64,000 nucleotides of DNA. Origin: Streptomyces oryzae (lineage in GTDB: Bacteria; Actinomycetota; Actinomycetes; Streptomycetales; Streptomycetaceae). The position numbers were made by a program, and so were the translations under genes. The DNA is taken from assembly GCF_017676365.1 (NCBI RefSeq), contig NZ_JADKMA010000013.1, positions 1-64,000 on the forward strand, written 5' to 3'. This document shows, piece after piece, positions 46,695 to 56,185 of this stretch (positions within the stretch are counted from its first letter, which is position 1; every line of letters begins with the position of its first letter). The notes beneath the pieces are model-generated. The model worked only from the letters and a program-made list of their open reading frames with translations, was not told the origin of the DNA and searched no databases.

Positions 46695-49600
46695 ATGTAC
46701 GAGCTGTCCCGGATCCGCCTCTACTCCATCGGGCCCGCCGGTGCGCGCTATGCCGACACCGTGCTGGACCTGCGCGGAGTCGGCGAGCCCGTGCCCAGCC
46801 CGGCGCCCGCGCAGGCGGACTTCTTCGAGGAGGAGCCGCAGGGCCCGCCCCGCCGCCCGGCGCCCGCCGGCGTGCTCTTCCTGGAGAACGGCGGCGGCAA
46901 GTCGGTACTGCTCAAGCTGATCTTCTCCGTGATGCTGCCAGGGCACCGCAACACCCTGGGCGGCGCCAGCTCGGGTGTGCTCCGCAAGTTCCTGCTCGCG
47001 GACGACTGCGGCCATGTCGCCCTGGAATGGCAGCACACCAGGACGGGCGAGACGATCGTCGTCGGCAAGGTCAGCGAGTGGCGGGGCCGCCAGGTCTCCG
47101 GCGACCCGCGCAAGTTCGCCGAGGCGTGGTATTCCTTCCGGCCGGGCCCCGGCCTGTCCCTGGACTCCCTCCCCGTCGCCGAGTCGGCGGCGCTGCGGCC
47201 CAGGGCCGAGGGCACGTCCTCGGCGCGCGGCCGACGGCGCACCATGAAGGGCTTCCGTGACGTACTGACCGAGACGGGCAAGGCGTATCCCAACCTGGAC
47301 GTCGCCTGGGAGGAGATCCACGAGCGCTGGAACGAACATCTGACCACGCTCGGCCTGGACCCCGAACTCTTCCGCTACCAGCGGGAGATGAACGCCGACG
47401 AAGGCGAGGCGGCGGGCCTGTTCGCGGTCAAGAACGACTCGGACTTCACCGACCTGCTGCTGCGCGCCGTCACCGACACCCGGGACACCGACGGCCTCGC
47501 CGACCTCGTGCACGGCTTCGCGCACAAGCTCGGCCGCCGCGCCGAGCTGACCGCCGAGCGCGACTTCACCGCGGGCTCCCTCGACCATCTGCACCGCATC
47601 ACCGAGGCCGCCGAGGCGCGCGCCCGGGCCCGGGAGATCCACGCCGGAGCCGAGCGCCGCACCCGCCACCTCGCCCACCGGCTGACCGCGCGGGGCACCC
47701 AGGAGCGCGGACGCGCCGCCGAGCTGGCCGAACAGCTGGAGCAGGCACGGGAGTCGGTCACCGCGGCCGAGGAGGCCCGCACCCGCGCCTCCCGCATCGC
47801 CGCAGAACTGGCCTACCGGCACGCCTCGCTGGCGCTGGCCGCAGCAGAGAAATCCGCTGCGGCGCAGAAGCGCGAACTGAGCGAGGCCCGCACGCTGCAC
47901 TCCGCCTGGCAGGCCGCCGAGACCGTGCTCGCGCACCGTACGGCCGCCGACCGCTCGGCCCGCGTCGCCGCCGCCATCCGCGAGGCCGAGCGCGACGCGG
48001 CCCCCGCGCTGGCCGCGCGCGCCCAGGCGGCAACCGCGCTGGTACGCGCCCTCAACGTCGCAGCCGAGGACAGCGAACGTATCGCCGGTGAACAGGAAGA
48101 GCGCTCCGCCGCCCTCCAGACCGAGAGCGAGAGCGCCCACCGGGACGCCACGGCAGCCGCCACCGAGGCACAGCGCGCCCGCAGCGAGACCGAGCACCTG
48201 CGCCAGCGCCTCACCGAGGTGGAGCAGGAGATGGAGCAGGCCGTACGCGCGGGCTGGCTGGACGACAGCGGCCCGGACGCCGACCCGGCCCGCGCCGCGC
48301 TGGCCGCAAGCGACGCCGAGAAGAGCGCTGTCGCCGCCTTCGAGTCCGCCCGCGACGCGGCAGCCCGCAGCGCCGAGCGGGCCCGCGAGCTGGCCGGCCG
48401 CCACGCGAGCGCGGAGCTCGCCGCAGCGCGCGCCGCGGACGCCGCCGAGGCCGCGGAGGGCGCGTACACAGGCGAGCGCGCCACTGCGGAAGCGCTCGGC
48501 GCCGAGGAACGCCTGGCCGAACTGCTCGGGCTGCCCGCCGGCCCCGCTCCCCGGAGCGCCGACGCGGGCCAGGCTGCACAGGCACGGGCGACGCTCCCCG
48601 GCCAGCGCAACGCGGGCGGCCCTTCCGATGCACGGGACTCCGGCGCGGAGGCCACCGCCGATCCGGGCCGGCGCACCGGTGCCGTACCGGGCCAGGGCGG
48701 CGCCCCGGAGGCCGGGGCCGGGTCCGGCGCGGGCTCCGCTCCCCGTACGGACTCGGGCGGTACGGCCGCCGACCGTCCAGCAGGCGACCGTACGCGCCCC
48801 GACCGGGCAGCCGCCTTGCCACAAGGCCCGCTCACCGCCGAGGAGTTGGACCGCAACGCCGAGGCGCTCCAGGAACTGCTGGACGAGGGCGTGGCCGCCG
48901 CAGAGCGGCAGCTGTTCGAGCTGCGTACGGCCGCAGCGGACGACTCCCGGATGCTGGGCGCGCTCGGCGACGGGGGGCTGCTCCCGCCGGGCCCCGATGT
49001 GACCGCCACCGTGGAGTATCTGGGCGAGCACGGTGTGCCCGCGCTGCCCGGCTGGCGCTACCTCGCCCAGGCCGTGGACCCGGCCGACCACGCTGCCGTC
49101 CTCGCGGCGCGGCCCGAGCTGGTCGACGGCGTCATCATCACCGACCCCGACAGCCACGCGCGCGCCCGCGAGGTGCTGGCGGGCGCGGCGCTGCTGCCCC
49201 GTTCGGCCGTCGCCGTCGGTACGTCAGCCGCGCTGCTGGCCCCGGCGCCCGCGCCGGACAGCGGCGGCGGTTCCGCCGGCTCCGAGGTCTTCCTCGTACC
49301 GCCGAACCCAGCGATGCACGACGAACACGCGGCCGACGACGAGCGCCGCCAACTGCGCGAGCGCGCAGCGGCCCGCGACGAGGAGATCCGGGCGCTGGCG
49401 GCCCGGCTTTCCGCCGACCGGGCGCTGGCGGCGCGCCTCGCCTCGTGGCGCAGCGGCTGCCCCGAAGGCCGGCTGGACGAGCTCGCCGAGGCGGCGGCGC
49501 AGGCCCGCGAGGCCGCCCAGGCGGCACAGCAGCAGCTCGCCGAGGTCCGCGAGGCGCGCGCCGAGGCCGATGAACAGGCCGCCGAGACCGCCAGGGTCAG

Positions 49601-51749
49601 GGACGAGCGTCAGGAAGCGGCCCAGCGCGCCCGCCGCAGCGCCGACGCGCTCGCTGGGCTCGCCTTCCGGCTGCGGCAGCGCGCCACATGGCAGGGGCGG
49701 CTGCGCGAGCTGGCCGACGACGTCGCCACAGCGCAGGAGCGGGCCGAACAGTGCCTGGAGCGGGCACGTTCGGCCGACGAGGACCGGCGCGCGGCCCAGC
49801 GCGCGGCCGACGACGCACACCGCACGGCCCGCACCCTGCGCGCCGAACGCGCCGAGATCGCGGGCGTACAGGACGACCCCGAAGACCCGGCGGAGGCGGC
49901 GGAGGCGGCCAACGGCGATCCGGCGGCCCCGACCCCTGGCGACAGGCGCGACACGCAGCCCGAGCGCACCGCCTCGCTGCCCGACCTGCGCGAGGCGTAC
50001 CGTTCGGCGTCCCAGCTGTACGAGAAGGTCGGCGTCGGTGCCGACCTGCGCGCCGAACAGGCCCGCGCCGAGGGCGACGAGTCGGCGGCCAAGGCGGCGC
50101 TCGACCGGCTCAGCAACAAGGTGCGCACCCGCGCTGCCCAGCTGCTGGAAGGCCCAGACGGCGCCGACGGCCCCTCCAGGCAGGCCGCGGCAGCCCGCGC
50201 CGAAGCCCTGGTCCAGCGGCTGGAGGCCCGCAACTCCGACGCCAGCGAACAGCTCGGCAGGCTCCGCGGCGAGGCCGAGCGGCTGGCACCCGGCGACGGC
50301 GACCACCACACCGAACTCCCGGACGAACTGGTCCCCGCCGACGCCGCGCAGGCCCAGACCCTGCTGCGGACCGCCAACGCCGAACTGGCGGCACGCGGCG
50401 ACGAACTGGAAGCGGCACGTGCGGCGCACACCGCGCTCCAGCGCTCACACGCCGCCGCCGAGGAAGCCGCGAGCGGCTTCGACGAGACCGCGGCCACGCT
50501 CCGCGACCTGCTCCGCGACCCCGCGGCGCACGTGCCGGGGGAGCAGGACGGCGAGGAGTCCCCCGAGCCGTACGCGGGCAGCCCGGCCGAGGCCCGGCAG
50601 GCGGCGGCCGAGGCACGGCGCTCACTGCGCGGCTGCGCCGCCGATCTGAGCGCCGCCGAGCAGTCCGTGCGTGAGGCGTGCGACGTCCTCGTACGGCACG
50701 CCAACTCCAGCCGCTACGAGCAGGTCCGCACCCCCGCACGGCAGCAGGTGCGCGAGCTGCCGGCCTCCGCGCTGCCCGACCACGCGGCTGCCTGGGCGGC
50801 GGCGTTCGCGCCCCGGCTGCGCGTGCTGACGGACGAGCTGGCCCAGTTGGAGCGCAACCGGGACAGCATCGTGGACCGGCTGCGCGGGCTGGTGGAGTCC
50901 TCGCTGACGACGCTGCGTTCGGCGCAGCGGCTCTCCCGGCTGCCGGAGGGGCTGGGGGAGTGGTCGGGTCAGGAGTTCCTGCGTATCCGCTTCGACGATC
51001 CCGACCAGGCCACCCTCACCGAGCGGTTGGGGGAGGTCATCGACGAGGCCACCCGCGCGGCCGTCCGCAAGAACTCCGATCTGCGCCGCGACGGAATGAC
51101 GCTGCTGCTGCGCGGGGTGCACGCCGCGCTCCAGCCGCGCGGCGTCTCCGTGGAGATCCTCAAGCCGGACGCCGTGCTGCGTGCCGAGCGGGTGCCGGTC
51201 GGACAGATGGGCGACGTCTTCTCCGGCGGCCAGCTGCTGACCGCGGCCATCGCCCTGTACTGCACGATGGCGGCGCTGCGCAGCAACGACCGGGGCCACG
51301 ACAAGCACCGGCACGCCGGCACCCTCTTCCTGGACAACCCCATCGGCCGGGCCAACGCCACCTATCTGCTGGAGCTCCAGCGGGCCGTGGCCGACGCACT
51401 GGGCGTCCAGCTCCTCTACACCACCGGCCTGTTCGACACCACGGCCCTGGCGGAGTTCCCGCTGGTGATCCGGCTGCGCAACGACGCGGACCTGCGGGCC
51501 GGGCTGAAGTACATCAGCGTGGAGGAGCATCTGCGGCCCGGCCTGCCCCAGCCGGAGGACGGGGACGGCGAGGCCGCCGTGCACGGGGAGATCACCGCGA
51601 CACGGATGTTCCGCCGCCCCGAGCAGAATCCGCCCGGGACGCACGGCGAGCCGGGGGCGCAGCAGCCGGAGCCGGATGCCCGGCCGGACGTTCCCGCCCC
51701 TCATCCGCCGGGTGACGCGCCGGACGCGGCACACTCGCCGCGCTCCTGA
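46695..51749 (+). CDS. SMC-like ATPase (MukB/JetC-like)
   Basis: A 1,684-residue split-head ABC ATPase with long coiled coils. Walker A is LENGGGKS (63-70). Alanine/glutamate-rich coiled coils run about 270-590 and 880-1440. Between them lie a disordered Gly/Pro/Ala insert (about 615-710) and a globular hinge-like segment (about 740-870, including GVIITDPDSHARAREVL). The ABC signature FSGGQ is at 1509-1513 and Walker B at 1543-1547 (TLFLD). The residue after Walker B Asp is Asn1548, not the usual catalytic Glu. The tail is low-complexity and overlaps a convergent gene. Predicted to form a DNA-loading complex with the two preceding gene products. Confidence 0.8.
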   Translation: MYELSRIRLYSIGPAGARYADTVLDLRGVGEPVPSPAPAQADFFEEEPQGPPRRPAPAGVLFLENGGGKSVLLKLIFSVMLPGHRNTLGGASSGVLRKFLLADDCGHVALEWQHTRTGETIVVGKVSEWRGRQVSGDPRKFAEAWYSFRPGPGLSLDSLPVAESAALRPRAEGTSSARGRRRTMKGFRDVLTETGKAYPNLDVAWEEIHERWNEHLTTLGLDPELFRYQREMNADEGEAAGLFAVKNDSDFTDLLLRAVTDTRDTDGLADLVHGFAHKLGRRAELTAERDFTAGSLDHLHRITEAAEARARAREIHAGAERRTRHLAHRLTARGTQERGRAAELAEQLEQARESVTAAEEARTRASRIAAELAYRHASLALAAAEKSAAAQKRELSEARTLHSAWQAAETVLAHRTAADRSARVAAAIREAERDAAPALAARAQAATALVRALNVAAEDSERIAGEQEERSAALQTESESAHRDATAAATEAQRARSETEHLRQRLTEVEQEMEQAVRAGWLDDSGPDADPARAALAASDAEKSAVAAFESARDAAARSAERARELAGRHASAELAAARAADAAEAAEGAYTGERATAEALGAEERLAELLGLPAGPAPRSADAGQAAQARATLPGQRNAGGPSDARDSGAEATADPGRRTGAVPGQGGAPEAGAGSGAGSAPRTDSGGTAADRPAGDRTRPDRAAALPQGPLTAEELDRNAEALQELLDEGVAAAERQLFELRTAAADDSRMLGALGDGGLLPPGPDVTATVEYLGEHGVPALPGWRYLAQAVDPADHAAVLAARPELVDGVIITDPDSHARAREVLAGAALLPRSAVAVGTSAALLAPAPAPDSGGGSAGSEVFLVPPNPAMHDEHAADDERRQLRERAAARDEEIRALAARLSADRALAARLASWRSGCPEGRLDELAEAAAQAREAAQAAQQQLAEVREARAEADEQAAETARVRDERQEAAQRARRSADALAGLAFRLRQRATWQGRLRELADDVATAQERAEQCLERARSADEDRRAAQRAADDAHRTARTLRAERAEIAGVQDDPEDPAEAAEAANGDPAAPTPGDRRDTQPERTASLPDLREAYRSASQLYEKVGVGADLRAEQARAEGDESAAKAALDRLSNKVRTRAAQLLEGPDGADGPSRQAAAARAEALVQRLEARNSDASEQLGRLRGEAERLAPGDGDHHTELPDELVPADAAQAQTLLRTANAELAARGDELEAARAAHTALQRSHAAAEEAASGFDETAATLRDLLRDPAAHVPGEQDGEESPEPYAGSPAEARQAAAEARRSLRGCAADLSAAEQSVREACDVLVRHANSSRYEQVRTPARQQVRELPASALPDHAAAWAAAFAPRLRVLTDELAQLERNRDSIVDRLRGLVESSLTTLRSAQRLSRLPEGLGEWSGQEFLRIRFDDPDQATLTERLGEVIDEATRAAVRKNSDLRRDGMTLLLRGVHAALQPRGVSVEILKPDAVLRAERVPVGQMGDVFSGGQLLTAAIALYCTMAALRSNDRGHDKHRHAGTLFLDNPIGRANATYLLELQRAVADALGVQLLYTTGLFDTTALAEFPLVIRLRNDADLRAGLKYISVEEHLRPGLPQPEDGDGEAAVHGEITATRMFRRPEQNPPGTHGEPGAQQPEPDARPDVPAPHPPGDAPDAAHSPRS

Positions 51750-52119
51750 CGTCGTGCGCGGCGCCCGGTGCGGGGGTGCCCGGTGCCGCGCCGCCCGGTG
51801 CCGGGGCACCCTGCTCCGCACCGGCGCCCGCCTGCCGGCGCCGCCCGGCCGCAGCGCGCCGTCTGGCCACGCTGCTGGGTTCCGAGACGACGCCGTGCCG
51901 CTGCACCCACACCTGCCGGGTGATCCATACGTCCAGCACCGCCCACGTCGCCACGACCGTGCTCCCGATGGTGGCCAGCACCATCGGGAACGCCAGCCAG
52001 ACGGCGGCCAGCGAGCAGAAGAACGCGACCATGAGCTGCACCAGCGTCAGTGCCGCGATGATCACCGCCCGTACTGCCGCAGCCCGCACCGGGTCCGGCA
52101 GCCGGGGCTTCGCATACAT
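51592..52119 (-). CDS. Small two-helix membrane protein with disordered tail
   Basis: About 175 residues. A basic start (MYAKPRLPDPVRAAAVRA) leads into two adjacent membrane helices (about 16-38 and 42-62), then an Ala/Pro/Arg-rich tail. The last 158 bp overlap the 3' end of the SMC-like gene antisense, and both overlapping tails are low-complexity. Start ATG with GGGGGAG 8 nt upstream; a GTG three codons earlier is also possible. No function can be assigned. Confidence 0.62.
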   Translation of the reverse strand: MYAKPRLPDPVRAAAVRAVIIAALTLVQLMVAFFCSLAAVWLAFPMVLATIGSTVVATWAVLDVWITRQVWVQRHGVVSEPSSVARRRAAAGRRRQAGAGAEQGAPAPGGAAPGTPAPGAAHDVRSAASVPRPARHPADEGRERPAGHPAPAAAPPARRASRADSARGGGTSVSR

Positions 52120-52354
52120 CTTTTTCACTCCCCCTTCACTACCCCCGATCCTCCCACGGTTCCGTAAGCGTGCGCTGTGCCACAGACTTCGAACCTGCGG
52201 CAGGGCATCGACGGACAACTCAGGATGAGGCACCCTGGACTGCCTGTTCGGACGCTCATACGGACCTACGAGTTGCCGGCGCGTCAGTAGTAAGCTCACG
52301 CCGTTTGCTGTCGGTACAACGCCCCTGTGCGCTGGGGAAGACGTAGGGGAGGCC

Positions 52355-55249
52355 ATGCGCTTTCGCGGGAAGTCCATCCGCCGGAAGATCGTGGTACTGC
52401 TGCTGGTGCCGCTGGTCTCCCTGCTGTCCATCTGGGGCTTCGCGACCTACATCACGGCTGCCGAGGCGAACAGTCTGCTGCGGCTGGACGAGATCACCCA
52501 CAAGATCGGCAACCCGACCGAGGACGCCGTACGGGCCATCCAGCGCGAACGCCGCCAGATCATGGTCCACGTCGCCGACCCCGGCAACAGCCAGGAGAAG
52601 AGGCTCCTGCAGCAGGTTCAGGGCACGACGGACCGGAAGATCTCCGTCGTCCGCCGCAACGCGTCCGACAGCGGCCTCCGTTCCGATCTGGGCCCCGAAT
52701 CCAAGGCCCGGCTGGGCGACTTCCTGGAGGCGCTGGACGGGCTGAAGAGCCTGCGGTCCCGCGTCGAGCACAACACCGTCACTCGCGGCGGCGTCTTCCA
52801 GGCGTACAACGAACTCATCGACCCCGCCTACGCGCTGGTCGACTCGCTCAGCGCCGTCGACGACGTCGATCTGGAGAAGCAGGGCCGCGCCCTGGTCGGC
52901 CTCTCCCGCGCCCGCGAGTACCTCTCCCGCGAGGACGCGCTGATGGCGGCCGCCTATGCGGCGGGCCAGTTCACCCGGGGCGACCAGCGCGCCCTCTCCG
53001 ACCGCGTCGCCGAGCGCAACATCGCCTACGAGAGCAACCTCCCCTCGCTGCCCGCCGAGGACCGGCAGCTGTTCGAGAACTACTGGAACGGCAGCGACGG
53101 CCGCACCCTGCGCAGTTACGAGGACGCCGTCATCGCCGCCGGGCCGCGCACCAGTGAGGGGCCGATCGACGAGGAGCGCTGGCACCTGGGCAACACCACG
53201 GTGCTCGACGACCTCCAGCGGATGGGCGAGCAGGCACGGAAGCGGTTCCAGAAGCGCGTCGACCCCGTCGCCACCCGGGTCCTCGTCCAGGCGGCGGCCG
53301 CCGGTGTGCTCGGCTTCCTCGCCGTACTGGCCTCTCTCGTCATCTCCATCCGCGTCGCCCGCAGCCTGGTCCGGGATCTGAACACCCTCCGCAAGGAGGC
53401 CAACGAGGCGGCGGGCCAACGGCTGCCCAGCGTGATGCGCCGTCTCGCGGCGGGTGACAAGGTGGACGTCGAGACCGAGTCCCCCAGCCTGGAGTACCCC
53501 GCCGACGAGATGGGCCAGGTCGGACAGGCCCTCAACACCTTGCAGCGGGCCGCGGTCGAAGCCGCCGTCAAACAGGCCGACATGCGGCGCGGCGTCTCCG
53601 AGGTCTTCGTCAACCTCGCCCGCCGCAACCAGGTGCTGCTGCACCGCCAGCTCACCCTCCTCGACGCCATGGAGCGCCGCACCGAGGACGCGGACGAACT
53701 CGCCGACCTCTTCAAACTCGACCACCTCACCACCCGCATGCGCCGCCACGCCGAGGGCCTGGTCATCCTCTCCGGGGCTGCGCCCTCCCGGCAGTGGCGC
53801 AAGCCCGTCCAGCTGATGGACGTCGTCCGGGCCGCCGTCGCCGAGGTGGAGGACTACGAGCGGATCGAGGTGCGCAGACTGCCCCGGCTCGCGGTGGACG
53901 GCAGCGCGGTCGCCGACCTGACCCATCTGATCGCCGAACTGCTTGAGAACGCCACGGTGTTCTCCCCGCCGCACACCGCCGTGCAGGTGCTGGGGGAGCG
54001 GGTGGCCAACGGCTTCACCCTGGAGATCCACGACCGCGGCCTCGGTATGACGGCCGACGCGATGCTGGATGCCAACCTGCGGCTGGCCGAGACGCCCGAG
54101 TTCGAGCTGTCCGACACCGACCGGCTCGGCCTGTTCGTGGTCTCCCGGCTCGCCCAGCGCCAGGGCGTACGGGTCTCGCTCCAGCCCTCGCCCTACGGCG
54201 GCACCACCGCTGTCGTCCTCATCCCCGGCACCGTACTGACCGAGACCTCCGGCCGCGACGAGGACCAGCGCGGACCGGGCGCTACCGCCATCGAAGCCGG
54301 GAAGTCCACCCACCCGCTGAACGGCCCCGTCGAGCTGGAGGCCCCCTTGGAGGAGGAGCCTCGCGCCTCCCGAAAGACCAGCGCCTCCCGTAAGACCGGC
54401 GCCCCCCGGGAGAGCCGTGGCGGACCCCGCAGGCGCCGGCCCGACACGGCACCTGCCTCGGCTGCCGGGGAGCAGCACCAGCAGACGCGGGACGAGGCCC
54501 CGCCCGCCGCCCGCGCGAACGCCCGCGCCGAGACCGCCGCCGGGCCCGGAACCGAACCCGGCACCGCTTCCGGAGCCCCATCGGGCGCGGGCACCGGGCC
54601 GGGTGACAGCGGCGGGTCCGGCACCGGGGGACCGGCGCCGCTGCCCCGCCGCCGTCCCGGCGCACCGGTGCTGGTCTCCGACAACGGGCGCACTGTCGAC
54701 CCGGACCGCCGTCCGACCGACGAGGGTGCGAGCGAGAGCGGCCGCGCGCCACTGCCCCGCCGCAAGCCCGGCACGAACGGCCGCACCGGACCGGGTTCCC
54801 GGCAGGACGCCGCCTCCCGGCCCGGGTCCGGCACCGCACCCGACGAGGGAGCAGCCGAGGACCGGCCCACCGCCGAGGCCCGGACCGAGGCCGAGGGCTC
54901 AGCGCGTACCGGGGGCTCCTCCGGGACCGCCGGGGAGGCCGAGCAGCCGTCGGCGCAGTCCGAGGCGGCCGGTGGCCGGGTCGGCGGCCTGCCGCGCCGC
55001 GTCCGCCAGGCCAGCCTCGCGCCGCAGCTCAAGGCGGACACGCCGACCGCCGACACCCCGATGCAGCAGGCGCGTACGGGCACCCAAGGATCCAGCTCGT
55101 CGGAGGTCGACGATCGCGACGCCGACGAAGTGCGCAGCAGAATGGCCTCCCTCCAGCGCGGCTGGGAACGCGGCAGACGCGAGAGCGAACCGCCGCAGGA
55201 CGCGGGGGAGTCAGCACCAGGAACAACACCGGGAGGGGACGGTCGATGA
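52355..55249 (+). CDS. cvnA: Conservon histidine kinase (CvnA)
   Basis: A 964-residue sensor kinase. It has a TM helix at about 13-35, an extracytoplasmic helical nitrate/nitrite-sensing (NIT)-like domain to about 305, a second TM at about 310-332, a HAMP-like segment, the conserved LFKLDHLTTRMRRHAEGLV dimerisation helix and an HATPase with N-box ELLENA (N532). No canonical H-box histidine motif is seen, which is usual for conservon kinases. A disordered 340-residue tail holds three LPRR motifs. ATG start with GGGGAGG upstream. First gene of the cvnABCD operon, overlapping cvnB by 4 nt. Confidence 0.93.
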   Translation: MRFRGKSIRRKIVVLLLVPLVSLLSIWGFATYITAAEANSLLRLDEITHKIGNPTEDAVRAIQRERRQIMVHVADPGNSQEKRLLQQVQGTTDRKISVVRRNASDSGLRSDLGPESKARLGDFLEALDGLKSLRSRVEHNTVTRGGVFQAYNELIDPAYALVDSLSAVDDVDLEKQGRALVGLSRAREYLSREDALMAAAYAAGQFTRGDQRALSDRVAERNIAYESNLPSLPAEDRQLFENYWNGSDGRTLRSYEDAVIAAGPRTSEGPIDEERWHLGNTTVLDDLQRMGEQARKRFQKRVDPVATRVLVQAAAAGVLGFLAVLASLVISIRVARSLVRDLNTLRKEANEAAGQRLPSVMRRLAAGDKVDVETESPSLEYPADEMGQVGQALNTLQRAAVEAAVKQADMRRGVSEVFVNLARRNQVLLHRQLTLLDAMERRTEDADELADLFKLDHLTTRMRRHAEGLVILSGAAPSRQWRKPVQLMDVVRAAVAEVEDYERIEVRRLPRLAVDGSAVADLTHLIAELLENATVFSPPHTAVQVLGERVANGFTLEIHDRGLGMTADAMLDANLRLAETPEFELSDTDRLGLFVVSRLAQRQGVRVSLQPSPYGGTTAVVLIPGTVLTETSGRDEDQRGPGATAIEAGKSTHPLNGPVELEAPLEEEPRASRKTSASRKTGAPRESRGGPRRRRPDTAPASAAGEQHQQTRDEAPPAARANARAETAAGPGTEPGTASGAPSGAGTGPGDSGGSGTGGPAPLPRRRPGAPVLVSDNGRTVDPDRRPTDEGASESGRAPLPRRKPGTNGRTGPGSRQDAASRPGSGTAPDEGAAEDRPTAEARTEAEGSARTGGSSGTAGEAEQPSAQSEAAGGRVGGLPRRVRQASLAPQLKADTPTADTPMQQARTGTQGSSSSEVDDRDADEVRSRMASLQRGWERGRRESEPPQDAGESAPGTTPGGDGR

Positions 55250-55692
55250 CCGCACCGAACGCCGCTTCGCACAACGCTGGAAGTGGTGAGCTCAACTGGC
55301 TCCTCGACGAGCTGGTCCAGCGCGTCGGCAGCATACGCAAGGCGCTCGTGCTCTCCGGGGACGGCCTCGCCAAGGGCGCCTCGGAGGGACTCACCCGGGA
55401 GGACAGCGAGCATCTGGCAGCCGTTGCCTCCGGGTTCCACAGCCTCGCCAAGGGAGTCGGCCGGCACTTCGCGGCCGGCGGCGTACGGCAGACCGTGATC
55501 GAGCTGGAGGAGGCGTTCCTCTTCGTCACGGCAGCAGGTGACGGCAGTTGCCTGGCCGTACTGGCCGACGCCGACGCCGATGTCGGCCAGGTTGCCTACG
55601 AGATGACGCTCCTGGTCAAGCGGGTCGGCGCGCATCTGGGCACCGCGCCGCGCAGCACGCCCGCCGACGGCGACCCCGCTGGAGCCAACTGA
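55246..55692 (+). CDS. cvnB: Conservon roadblock/LC7 protein (CvnB)
   Basis: A 148-residue roadblock/LC7-fold protein (LNWLLDELVQRVGSIRKALVLSGDGL ... RQTVIELEEAFLFVTAAGDGSCLAVLA). In conservons it associates with the kinase and with the CvnD GTPase and may act as its GTPase-activating partner. ATGA overlap with cvnA indicates translational coupling. Confidence 0.95.
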   Translation: MTAPNAASHNAGSGELNWLLDELVQRVGSIRKALVLSGDGLAKGASEGLTREDSEHLAAVASGFHSLAKGVGRHFAAGGVRQTVIELEEAFLFVTAAGDGSCLAVLADADADVGQVAYEMTLLVKRVGAHLGTAPRSTPADGDPAGAN

Positions 55693-55750
55693 CCGTACGA
55701 CCAGTGACCACAGGGCGACGGGACGAGGCAGCGAGAGGACGGGGCCGGCC

Positions 55751-56185
55751 ATGACGAACCGCTGGTTCGACGACGCAGGACCCGTGGTGCGCCCGTACGC
55801 GATGACCCGGGGCCGTACCCGCAGCAGCGCGAAGGACGCGCAGCTCGACCTCATCGCCCTCGTCATCGCCGACAGCCCGGACGCGGCGGAGCCGGACGAC
55901 GGATCCGCCGCGGCGGGCGACCTTCTTCCGGAGGAGGAGGACAAGCTCCTCGCCGACCACTCCTTCGTGCCCGAACACTTCGACATTCTCGCGCTCTGCC
56001 GCCGCTCCCCCCTCTCGGTGGCGGAGCTGGCGGCGGAACTCGACCTTCCCGTGGGGGTGGTACGCGTCCTGATCGGCGACCTGGTGGAGGCCGGACTGGT
56101 ACGCGTCACCCGCCCCGTCCCTCCGGCGGAGCTGCCGGACGAGAGCATCCTCAGAGAGGTGATCAATGGGCTTCGGGCGCTCTGA
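55751..56185 (+). CDS. cvnC: Conservon DUF742 protein (CvnC)
   Basis: A 144-residue DUF742 protein with a conserved start (WFDDAGPVVRPYAMTRGRT) and a winged-helix-like C-terminus (LSVAELAAELDLPVGVVRVLIGDLVEAGLVRV). It is 58 nt after cvnB and overlaps cvnD by 20 nt. Probably an adaptor within the conservon complex. Confidence 0.95.
   Translation: MTNRWFDDAGPVVRPYAMTRGRTRSSAKDAQLDLIALVIADSPDAAEPDDGSAAAGDLLPEEEDKLLADHSFVPEHFDILALCRRSPLSVAELAAELDLPVGVVRVLIGDLVEAGLVRVTRPVPPAELPDESILREVINGLRAL

Noticed and set aside
45447-49157. A 1,236-codon minus-strand open frame opposite the SMC-like operon
   Set aside because: Gly/Ala-rich shadow of genuine genes, with no domain and no ribosome site.
44145-51749. 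Assignment as a type III Wadjet or Lamassu defence system
   Set aside because: The expected nuclease/effector gene is missing and the small subunits show no effector domain, so only a Wadjet/MukBEF-like label is justified.
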